A stretch of DNA of 5,068 bases from positions 1-5,068 of the forward strand of contig JAIRUF010000018.1 in assembly GCA_031254555.1 (NCBI GenBank). The letters run 5' to 3'. The notes beneath the pieces were generated by a model. It had not been told where the DNA came from. It saw only the letters and a program-made list of their open reading frames with translations, and made no database searches. Shown in pieces: positions 1-4,339 of the stretch. Within the stretch, counting starts at the first letter, position 1. Every line of letters starts with the position of its first letter. A program made the translations under genes and the position numbers. This DNA comes from Oscillospiraceae bacterium (GTDB lineage: Bacteria; Bacillota; Clostridia; Oscillospirales; Acutalibacteraceae).

Positions 1-95
1 TCGCCCTGTTTCCCGCACAGGCAGAGGCTTTCTTTAACAAGCGGGATGAAAAGTTGAAGCATACATTTAATTATAGAATAGAAAAACTCGACTAA
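1..95 (+). CDS. oadA: C-terminal end of OadA-type carboxyltransferase (oxaloacetate decarboxylase alpha subunit), 5' truncated by the window
   Basis: Reading from base 3, the last 30 codons run to a TAA at 93-95. The peptide begins ALFPAQAEAFFNKRDEK. The ALFP...A..FF..R pattern is typical of the end of the conserved C-terminal domain (PYC_OADA) of oxaloacetate decarboxylase alpha and the related pyruvate carboxylase subunit B and transcarboxylase 5S proteins. In this family the subunit moves a carboxyl group from a 2-oxoacid to biotin in the cytoplasm. The protein stops without the Pro/Ala linker and biotin domain that Klebsiella OadA carries; here the biotin carrier is a separate gene at 473-862. 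This argues against an acyl-CoA-type carboxyltransferase (MmdA, GcdA), whose C-terminus looks different. Only the tail is visible, so oxaloacetate is the likely substrate but not proven. The next gene starts 15 nt downstream. Confidence 0.75.
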   Translation, partial: ALFPAQAEAFFNKRDEKLKHTFNYRIEKLD

Positions 96-96
96 T

Positions 97-101
97 GGAG
101 G
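97..101 (+). promoter_or_regulatory. Ribosome binding site supporting a TTG start for oadG
   Basis: GGAGG at 97-101 lies directly after the upstream stop codon and 9 nt before TTG at 111. The only nearby GTG (101-103) is in another frame and sits inside the Shine-Dalgarno sequence. The spacing and strength of this site are the reason to accept TTG as the start codon. Confidence 0.75.
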
Positions 102-110
102 TGTTTTTAA

Positions 111-467
111 TTGCTGTTAGGTCAAGAAATTTCTTTTGTTGATTCGCTGTTGATCTCAGTGGCCGGGATATTTATCGTTTTTTTAGCGCTTATTCTTCTT
201 GCGGTTATAGTTTCTGTTATATCAAAGGCCGTCTCTTATATTAATGACAAGTATGCGCATAAGCCTTTGCCTGCGCAAAGTGAAGAGAATGCCCCCGCAA
301 GCACTTCGGCCGGCACCGCTTTACCCGAAACAAAATCAGCGGGTTCCTTAACTCTTATAGGTGTGGCTCCGGAAGAGGCCGCTGTGATAATGGCTGTTGT
401 AAGCCATAGGAGCAAAGTTCCGCTCAACAGGTTGGTTTTTAAATCAATAAAGCTAATGGAGGACTAA
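111..467 (+). CDS. oadG: Sodium-pump decarboxylase gamma subunit (OadG family)
   Basis: This 118-residue protein has one N-terminal membrane helix (about residues 10-38, from SFVDSLLISV to SVISKAV), a hydrophilic Ala/Pro/Ser-rich linker (about 50-78), and a conserved C-terminal segment (about 83-113) with the EEAAVIMAVVSHR pattern typical of OadG-like proteins. In the family, gamma anchors the cytoplasmic carboxyltransferase and biotin carrier to the membrane beta subunit and helps assemble the complex. The size fits the clostridial versions, which are somewhat longer than the Klebsiella one. The start is TTG with a strong upstream GGAGG. It sits between the oadA end and the biotin carrier gene, whose ribosome binding site (GGAGGA, 458-463) lies inside the last codons of this gene, so translation of the two may be linked. 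Sequence conservation in this family is low, so the call rests on helix layout and context together. Confidence 0.85.
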   Translation: MLLGQEISFVDSLLISVAGIFIVFLALILLAVIVSVISKAVSYINDKYAHKPLPAQSEENAPASTSAGTALPETKSAGSLTLIGVAPEEAAVIMAVVSHRSKVPLNRLVFKSIKLMED

Positions 468-472
468 AATAA

Positions 473-862
473 ATGAAATATATGGTTTCTTTGAACAACA
501 AAACCTATGAGGTGGAAGTCGATGAGACAAGCGCCGCCATTGTCAGTACAACAGACACTGTACCCTCTCCCGTTCCCGCCGCTGTCCCTGCTGTGCAGGA
601 ACAAGCACAGGCTCAGGCCAATCCCTCTGCAGTCCCTGCGGCCACGGCTGACGGCACACGCGTCACAGCTCCCATGCCCGGAAGCATACTGTCCTTAAAC
701 GTGAGTGAAGGACAGAAAGTAAAATCCGGAGATCTGCTGCTTATTTTAGAGGCCATGAAAATGGAGAACGAAATCTTTGCCCCAAATGACGGGGTTGTAA
801 AACAGGTGCTTGTGACAAAGGGCCAAACTGTAGACACCGATGATGTTCTCATCATCTTATAA
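473..862 (+). CDS. Biotin carrier protein (biotinyl/lipoyl domain) of the sodium-pump decarboxylase
   Basis: This 129-residue protein carries the carboxyl group as carboxybiotin between the carboxyltransferase and the membrane beta subunit. Residues 1-20 form a short conserved N-terminal strand region ([18 protein letters not shown]). Residues 31-58 are a flexible Pro/Ala/Val/Gln-rich linker, the swinging arm typical of these carriers. Residues 63-129 are the biotinyl domain: VTAPMPGSI, then EAMKMEN with biotinyl Lys96, and the paired GQKVKSGD and GQTVDTDD half-repeats. It corresponds to MmdC/GcdC carriers, or to the C-terminal domain of Klebsiella OadA made as a separate polypeptide. The ATG at 473 has GGAGGA 9 nt upstream. 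The 3' end lies 11 nt before oadB, and the next gene's G-rich Shine-Dalgarno starts directly after this stop. Biotinylation would need a BirA ligase, which is not in the window. Confidence 0.93.
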   Translation: MKYMVSLNNKTYEVEVDETSAAIVSTTDTVPSPVPAAVPAVQEQAQAQANPSAVPAATADGTRVTAPMPGSILSLNVSEGQKVKSGDLLLILEAMKMENEIFAPNDGVVKQVLVTKGQTVDTDDVLIIL

Positions 863-873
863 GGGGGATGTAA

Positions 874-2055
874 ATGAACATTATAGACGTGTTAAAGGGA
901 TTTGCTCTAAATTCAGGTCTGGCATCTCTGACATGGCAAGAAGGGGTTATGATGCTGGTCTCCTTTGTTTTGATATATCTTGCGGTGGTTAAAAAGTTTG
1001 AACCGCTTCTGCTTTTGCCGATAGCATTTGGAATGCTTCTTGCAAATCTTCCTCAAAGCGGCATTATGGCAGACCCTGCCGGAATCATGGATGAGGCTCA
1101 AAGAGTCGCCGGCGCCCATTGGTATGACAGCGGAGTTTTGCGGCTTATATACGCGGGGGTTAAAAGCAGTATCTTCCCTTGCCTTATTTTCCTCGGCGTG
1201 GGAGCTATGACAGATTTTGGGCCGCTTATTGCCCGTCCGTCAAGCCTTTTGCTGGGAGCTGCCGCCCAGTTTGGCATATTCGCCGCGTTTGCAATAGCTA
1301 TTTCCATTGGAATTTTCTCGCCCGAACAATCGGCTGCAATATCAATAATAGGCGGGGCCGACGGACCGACGGCTATTTTTACCGCATCCAAATTAGCGCC
1401 TGAACTCTTAGGGCCCATAGCGGTCGCAGCTTATTCGTACATGGCTCTTATCCCCATGATTCAGCCCCCGATAATGCGTGCGCTTACCACTAAAAAAGAG
1501 CGCGAAGTCAAAATGGATCAACTGCGCAGGGTGAGCAAGGCTGAAAAAATTATCTTTCCAATTGCCGTATCGGTGGTATGCATACTCCTTATCCCCGATG
1601 TAGCGGCCCTTATCGGCATGCTTATGCTCGGCAATCTGTTCCGTGAGTCAGGAGTGGTTGAGCGCCTGTCCGACACCGCGCAAAACTCGCTTATCAACAT
1701 TGTCACCATCATGCTCGGCGTTTCAGTCGGAGCGACGGCTCAGGGACATTTATTCCTGCAGGTGCAGACCCTTGCAATAATAGGTCTTGGCCTGCTCGCC
1801 TTTGCGTTCGCCACAGTCGGCGGCGTGCTTTTGGGTAAGCTTATGTTCTTTTTGACAAAGGGCAAGGTCAACCCGCTTATAGGTTCTGCGGGCGTTTCCG
1901 CGGTTCCCATGGCTGCCCGCGTTGCCCAGGTTGAGGGTCAAAAGGCAAATCCCTCTAACTTTTTGCTCATGCACGCAATGGGACCAAACGTTGCGGGCGT
2001 AATCGGCTCTGCGGTTGCGGCAGGCTTTATGCTCCTGCTTTTCAGCTCTAAATAA
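874..2055 (+). CDS. oadB: Sodium-translocating decarboxylase beta subunit (OadB/MmdB/GcdB family)
   Basis: This 393-residue integral membrane protein decarboxylates carboxybiotin and couples the energy released to Na+ export. Hydrophobic segments fill nearly the whole chain, for example about 24-58, 98-112, 125-149, 180-200, 226-258, 273-328 and 362-391. The hallmark motif [10 protein letters not shown] (160-169) carries Asp163. A second signature runs from NPLIGSAG (333-340) to SAVPMAARV (342-350), followed by [18 protein letters not shown]. As I recall the Klebsiella OadB numbering, its functional residues D203, Y229, N373, G377, S382 and R389 all map here with a constant offset of 40: D163, Y189, N333, G337, S342, R349. 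No key residue is missing. The ATG at 874 follows a GGGGGA Shine-Dalgarno at 863-868. This is the last gene of the operon, with a hairpin terminator about 45 nt downstream. The beta subunit alone does not distinguish oxaloacetate, methylmalonyl-CoA or glutaconyl-CoA systems; the OadA-type tail upstream favours oxaloacetate. Confidence 0.95.
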   Translation: MNIIDVLKGFALNSGLASLTWQEGVMMLVSFVLIYLAVVKKFEPLLLLPIAFGMLLANLPQSGIMADPAGIMDEAQRVAGAHWYDSGVLRLIYAGVKSSIFPCLIFLGVGAMTDFGPLIARPSSLLLGAAAQFGIFAAFAIAISIGIFSPEQSAAISIIGGADGPTAIFTASKLAPELLGPIAVAAYSYMALIPMIQPPIMRALTTKKEREVKMDQLRRVSKAEKIIFPIAVSVVCILLIPDVAALIGMLMLGNLFRESGVVERLSDTAQNSLINIVTIMLGVSVGATAQGHLFLQVQTLAIIGLGLLAFAFATVGGVLLGKLMFFLTKGKVNPLIGSAGVSAVPMAARVAQVEGQKANPSNFLLMHAMGPNVAGVIGSAVAAGFMLLLFSSK

Positions 2056-2101
2056 ACTCTTTTCGTATACTACATATATTATATATGAGGAATTTTAAAT
2101 G

Positions 2102-2145
2102 AACAGCGGTCCGGCTTTTAAAATACCGGACCGCTGTTTGCTTTA
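2102..2145 (+). terminator. Rho-independent terminator of the decarboxylase operon
   Basis: A perfect 13-bp inverted repeat has arms at 2102-2114 (AACAGCGGTCCGG) and 2126-2138 (CCGGACCGCTGTT), with an 11-nt A/T loop. It is followed by TTTGCTTTAA. The GC-rich stem is strong, but the T-tract is interrupted. It begins 46 nt after the oadB stop and before any other + strand gene, so it most likely ends that operon. The stem also forms on the - strand, where the trailing sequence is CATTTAAAA, a poorer T-tract. Confidence 0.8.
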
Positions 2146-2152
2146 ACTGCTT

Positions 2153-2338
2153 AGCATATAGACTGCAAAGCTCATGGAGGCTTGTTTTCGTTCACACAGG
2201 ACGGACACATAGCATAAAAACAATAAATTGCAGTCCGGTAAAATGTCTACGTCCGCCTTCACGCCGTGAATGACTGCCGCCCGATACCCAACAGTTTTCG
2301 TATGACATAGAACGCATGGATAAGCACCTATATAGGCT
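2153..2338 (+). ncRNA. ssrS: Candidate 6S RNA
   Basis: No convincing coding region lies here, yet the stretch folds by hand into one long irregular hairpin of about 186 nt. Closing stem: 2153-2155/2336-2338, 2156-2161/2328-2333, 2164-2166/2324-2326 and 2172-2176/2315-2319. Central bubble: 2177-2188 on the 5' side and 2273-2314 on the 3' side, the latter with a possible small hairpin (ACTG 2273-2276 with CAGT 2292-2295). Terminal stem: 2189-2195/2266-2272, 2199-2206/2251-2257, 2210-2212/2247-2249 and 2213-2215/2243-2245, with the apical loop at 2216-2242. This is about 37 pairs, two of them G-U on the + strand. A long hairpin with a large asymmetric bubble is the hallmark of 6S RNA, which binds housekeeping RNA polymerase by imitating an open promoter. 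Placement just before rarA (ycaJ) matches a genomic location I recall for Firmicutes 6S RNAs. Its promoter is unclear: only a weak extended -10 (TGC then TTTAAC, 2139-2147) precedes it. The strand is inferred from the G-U pairs and the larger 3' bubble. I could not run a covariance search. Confidence 0.5.
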
Positions 2339-2339
2339 G

Positions 2340-2368
2340 TTGTTATTAGATTTAATTTATGATATAGT
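2340..2368 (+). promoter_or_regulatory. Candidate SigA-type promoter for rarA
   Basis: TTGTTA (2340-2345) and TATAGT (2363-2368) are separated by 17 nt. The -10 differs from TATAAT at one base and the -35 from TTGACA at two. Transcription would start near 2375, leaving a leader of about 40 nt before the rarA ATG at 2414. The -35 directly abuts the end of the 6S RNA candidate. The stretch is AT-rich, so chance matches are possible. Confidence 0.4.
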
Positions 2369-2401
2369 TTTCTAAATAAGTGTTCAAGTATCAAGACGTT
2401 T

Positions 2402-2409
2402 GGGGTGAT
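2402..2409 (+). promoter_or_regulatory. rarA ribosome binding site that fixes the ATG start
   Basis: GGGGTGAT at 2402-2409 matches the GGTGAT part of the ideal Shine-Dalgarno and sits 4 nt before ATG 2414. An in-frame GTG at 2405 lies inside this site, so it is unlikely to be the start even though it would lengthen the protein by three residues. Confidence 0.7.
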
Positions 2410-2413
2410 TTGT

Positions 2414-3679
2414 ATGCCGGCACCGTTGGCGGACAGGCTTCGGCCGCAGTCCTTAGACGATATAGTAGGGCAAAAACATCTGCTCGGCCAAGGGTCGGCC
2501 CTTAGGAATATAATCCTTTCAGGGACTCTGCCCAACCTTATATTTTACGGACCTTCAGGGGTGGGCAAAACTACCCTTGCAGGCATAATCGCCTTATCTA
2601 CAAACAGGACGCTGCGCAAGTTAAACGGTACGAACGCATCCATATCAGACATTAAGGACATTGTGGCCCAGCTGGACACACTGGCCGCTCCCAACGGCGT
2701 GCTTTTATACCTTGACGAGATACAATATTTTAATAAAAAACAGCAGCAGTCGCTTTTAGAGTATATAGAAAACGGGAAGATAACCCTGATTGCGTCAACT
2801 ACCGAAAACCCTTATTTTTATATCTACAACGCTATTTTAAGCCGCAGCACGGTATTTGAGTTTAAAACGGTTGAACCCGGCGAAATTGAAGTCTCTGTAA
2901 TCAGGGCGTTTGATTTTTTAAGGGATGAGACGGGCGACGGCTATAAGCTGGAAAAGGGCGTGTCAAAATATATCGCAAGCGCTTGCGGCGGCGATGTCAG
3001 AAAAGCCATCAACGCCGTTGAGCTTTGTTTCTTGACCGCACAGCCAAAGAATAAAACCAGGACTATAACCCTGCAAAATGCCAAGGAGCTTACGCAGAGA
3101 TCCGCCATGAAATATGACAGAGACGGCGATGAGCACTACGATATCCTGTCAGCCTTTCAAAAGTCCATGCGCGGGTCGGACGCAAACGCCGCCCTTCACT
3201 ATCTTGCAAGGCTGCTGGAGGCCGGAGACCTTGCATCCGCAACTCGCAGGCTCATGGTGTGCGCCTGTGAGGATGTGGGGCTTGCGTACCCTTTGATCAT
3301 CCCCATAGTCAAGTCCGCCGTAGACGCCGCCTTCCAAGTCGGTTTGCCTGAGGCCAGGATTCCCCTTGCAGATGCAGTTGTCCTTGTGTGCAACAGCCCT
3401 AAATCAAACTCTGCATATATTGCCATAGACAAGGCCATCGGTGATGTACGTAAGGGCAAAACCGGGCCTATTCCGCGGCATTTACAAAACGTCCATTTCG
3501 ACGGTGAAGACAATGAAAACAAGGGGCAGTTTTACAACTACCCCCATGAATATAAAAATCACTGGATCTGCCAGCGGTACCTTCCGGATGACATCAAGGA
3601 CGCCTCGTATTATCAATACGGTGAAAACCGCAACGAACAGGCCGCCAAAGAATATTGGGATAAAATTAAAGGTTTGTGA
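2414..3679 (+). CDS. rarA: Replication-associated recombination protein RarA (MgsA/WRNIP1-family AAA+ ATPase)
   Basis: This 421-residue cytoplasmic ATPase is related to clamp-loader subunits; the family acts at stalled replication forks and interacts with single-stranded DNA-binding protein. The N-terminus PLADRLRPQSLDDIVGQKHLL is the family signature. The AAA+ motifs occur in order: Walker A GPSGVGKTT (46-54, Lys52), Walker B LLYLDEIQYF (97-106, Asp101 and Glu102), sensor 1 in STTENPYF (128-135, Asn132), arginine finger in LSRS (Arg144), and sensor 2 in GGDVRKAIN (192-200, Arg196). The C-terminal MgsA part carries YDRDGDEHYD (234-243), FQKSMRGSDANAALHYLARL (248-267) and CEDVGLAYP (285-293), followed by a region ending in the IPRHLQN and GQFYNYPHEY motifs. 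Length and motifs are complete, with no sign of decay. It sits alone on the + strand, downstream of the 6S RNA candidate. Its last 14 nt overlap the convergent small gene at 3666-3941. Confidence 0.96.
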   Translation: MPAPLADRLRPQSLDDIVGQKHLLGQGSALRNIILSGTLPNLIFYGPSGVGKTTLAGIIALSTNRTLRKLNGTNASISDIKDIVAQLDTLAAPNGVLLYLDEIQYFNKKQQQSLLEYIENGKITLIASTTENPYFYIYNAILSRSTVFEFKTVEPGEIEVSVIRAFDFLRDETGDGYKLEKGVSKYIASACGGDVRKAINAVELCFLTAQPKNKTRTITLQNAKELTQRSAMKYDRDGDEHYDILSAFQKSMRGSDANAALHYLARLLEAGDLASATRRLMVCACEDVGLAYPLIIPIVKSAVDAAFQVGLPEARIPLADAVVLVCNSPKSNSAYIAIDKAIGDVRKGKTGPIPRHLQNVHFDGEDNENKGQFYNYPHEYKNHWICQRYLPDDIKDASYYQYGENRNEQAAKEYWDKIKGL

Positions 3680-3941
3680 TAATGGCTGCGGTTATCCCGC
3701 TTCCCACAGCCAATGCGGCCGCCGTCTTGATAAGCGCGGCTCTCCACTCCAATTTCTTTTTTCTTATCCTTTTATTTTGCGGAGGTTTTTCCATTCGCTG
3801 TATCAAATTTAATGCCTGCTTTTGCAGTTTGTCATGAGCGACATAACTGTGCTCCGGTTTTACAAAAAGCAGCACCCTGTCAAAATAGTCGTTGCCTGTG
3901 TCTTTTATCTCAAGAACTTGCATATTTACACCTTTTATCAT
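3666..3941 (-). CDS. Small basic protein of unknown function with a C-terminal membrane helix
   Basis: I do not recognise this 91-residue protein. Residues 7-50 look like a small soluble region (QVLEIKDTGNDYFDRVLLFV, then KPEHSYVAHDKLQKQALNLI). Residues 52-67 are strongly basic (KPPQNKRIRKKKLEWR). Residues 69-91 form a hydrophobic helix with small residues (AAALAVGSGITAA) running to the C-terminus, so a tail-anchored protein with its N-terminus in the cytoplasm is likely. The ATG at 3941 is preceded on its strand by GGAGG (3950-3954) with 8 nt spacing. A second in-frame ATG (Met7) has only a weaker AAAGGTG. The strong Shine-Dalgarno, long open frame and non-shadow composition support a real gene. 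It converges on rarA with a 14-nt tail overlap and no terminator between them. The + strand frames across this stretch lack ribosome binding sites. Confidence 0.75.
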   Translation of the reverse strand: MIKGVNMQVLEIKDTGNDYFDRVLLFVKPEHSYVAHDKLQKQALNLIQRMEKPPQNKRIRKKKLEWRAALIKTAAALAVGSGITAAIITNL

Positions 3942-3949
3942 ATAAGCTC

Positions 3950-3954
3950 CCTCC
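3950..3954 (-). promoter_or_regulatory. Ribosome binding site of the small - strand gene
   Basis: On the - strand this reads AAGGAGGGAGCTTAT followed by ATG. The GGAGG core is 8 nt from the start codon at 3941, which favours this start over the internal ATG six codons later. Confidence 0.75.
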
Positions 3955-3975
3955 TTGGAGTAGTTTTGGCGATTT

Positions 3976-4014
3976 CTGAGATAAATATTCTATTATTTGT
4001 CAAGAGTTTTTTTT
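3976..4014 (+). terminator. Weak candidate terminator for + strand transcripts (rarA)
   Basis: An AT-rich hairpin has arms at 3980-3987 and 3994-4001, a 6-nt loop, one G-U pair, and possible extra outer pairs at 3976-3977/4003-4004. It is followed after AG by eight T residues (4007-4014). The T-tract is good but the stem is weak. If it works, rarA mRNA would run antisense across the whole small gene at 3666-3941 before ending here. Confidence 0.25.
3998..4003 (-). promoter_or_regulatory. Possible -35 element of the small - strand gene
   Basis: A perfect TTGACA lies on the - strand, about 57 nt upstream of the ATG at 3941. No good -10 is found at 16-18 nt spacing; the sequence there reads TATTTATCTCAG, so TATTTA and TATCTC fall too close. 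The site is only suggestive. Confidence 0.3.
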
Positions 4015-4040
4015 AAAAAAATTATTACTTCAATTTTTTG

Positions 4041-4163
4041 TTATACAGATAGTATTATATTTCTTCACAATATTGTGGAAAACTCGGTGGAAAATGTGTA
4101 TAACTCTGCCTTTTTTAACTTTAGTTCATGGCTTTTTTTAATATTTGCCATTTATGTGGAGAA
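4041..4163. promoter_or_regulatory. Cluster of DnaA-box-like 9-mers
   Basis: Scored against TTATNCACA and its reverse TGTGNATAA, the matches are: TTATACAGA 4041-4049 (one mismatch), TTCTTCACA 4061-4069 (one), TGTGGAAAA 4074-4082 (one), GGTGGAAAA 4086-4094 (two), TGTGTATAA 4095-4103 (exact) and TGTGGAGAA 4155-4163 (one). Three of them (4074-4103) are nearly tandem in one orientation and share the trailing ACTC. Such clusters occur at replication origins and at DnaA-titration or DnaA-regulated sites. No dnaA, dnaN or rpmH is in the window, so this is only a candidate binding cluster. Confidence 0.35.
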
Positions 4164-4220
4164 AATTAACGCAAAAATTTTTTCTATTACGCACGGTTAA
4201 ATCGACTTTACGATGACAAA

Positions 4221-4257
4221 AAAACAAGGCAATTTACACAAAAGATTGACTTGTTTT
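4221..4257. repeat. 8-bp inverted repeat upstream of ogg
   Basis: AAAACAAG (4221-4228) and CTTGTTTT (4250-4257) are perfect inverted copies separated by 21 nt. The right arm overlaps a TTGACT that resembles a -35. It could be an operator for ogg, or chance in AT-rich DNA. Confidence 0.3.
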
Positions 4258-4327
4258 ACGCCAAGTTTCCATTGTTAAAAGCAGACATAAAAATCGTAAA
4301 AAATCGCTAAATTTTATGGATAGATAC

Positions 4328-4332
4328 GGGTG
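4328..4332 (+). promoter_or_regulatory. Ribosome binding site of ogg
   Basis: GGGTG lies 7 nt before ATG 4340. It is moderate compared with the GGAGG sites elsewhere in the window, but it is the only good match before the start of the conserved reading frame. Confidence 0.55.
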
Positions 4333-4339
4333 TTAAAAA

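Larger units (their letters stand above)
3942..4339. other. AT-rich intergenic region of about 400 bp
   Basis: This gap separates the divergent small - strand gene and ogg. I count about 27% GC across 3961-4320, well below the flanking genes. It holds the - strand ribosome binding site and TTGACA near its left end, a T8A7 tract (4007-4021) that would be intrinsically bent, and a cluster of DnaA-box-like 9-mers (4041-4163). Farther right are an 8-bp inverted repeat (AAAACAAG 4221-4228 and CTTGTTTT 4250-4257) and a TTGACT (4246-4251) with no convincing -10. The + strand open frames here (3822-4016 and 3997-4200) have no ribosome binding sites and look like AT-rich chance frames. No tRNA or known RNA pattern was recognised. 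Confidence 0.7.

Noticed and set aside
2258..2270. Perfect odd palindrome TTCACG-C-CGTGAA as a protein operator
   Set aside because: It is better explained as part of the RNA fold: its right half pairs with TTCAC at 2191-2195, so no separate operator is needed.
2359..2387. A - strand promoter-like pair, TTGAAC (2382-2387) and TATCAT (2359-2364) spaced 17 nt, which could transcribe the RNA region leftwards
   Set aside because: It overlaps the + strand candidate promoter in AT-rich DNA. The fold favours the + strand through its G-U pairs and larger 3' bubble. It is kept in mind because the strand of the 6S candidate is not proven.
2405..2413. GTG at 2405 as the start of rarA
   Set aside because: The GTG lies within the Shine-Dalgarno GGGGTGAT, and the family N-terminus fits the ATG at 2414.
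2143..2535. A 130-codon open frame on the - strand between oadB and rarA
   Set aside because: It overlaps the start of rarA by more than 100 nt, shows no recognisable domain, and covers the stretch that folds as the 6S RNA candidate. Low stop frequency in one frame is a better explanation.
3678..3696. Hairpin GATAA/TTATC just after the rarA stop as a terminator
   Set aside because: It has only 5 bp, a 9-nt loop and no following T-run on either strand, and it lies inside the coding part of the convergent gene.
3822..4016. A 64-codon + strand frame opposite the small - strand gene
   Set aside because: It has no ribosome binding site and is antisense to a gene with a strong one.
3997..4200. 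A 67-codon + strand frame starting TTG in the AT-rich gap
   Set aside because: It has no Shine-Dalgarno, and its Phe/Ile/Asn-rich composition is what AT-rich non-coding DNA gives.
3942..4339. Chromosomal replication origin
   Set aside because: The DnaA-box-like cluster and AT-richness fit, but none of the usual origin neighbours (dnaA, dnaN, rpmH, gyrB) is present and only one box is exact.
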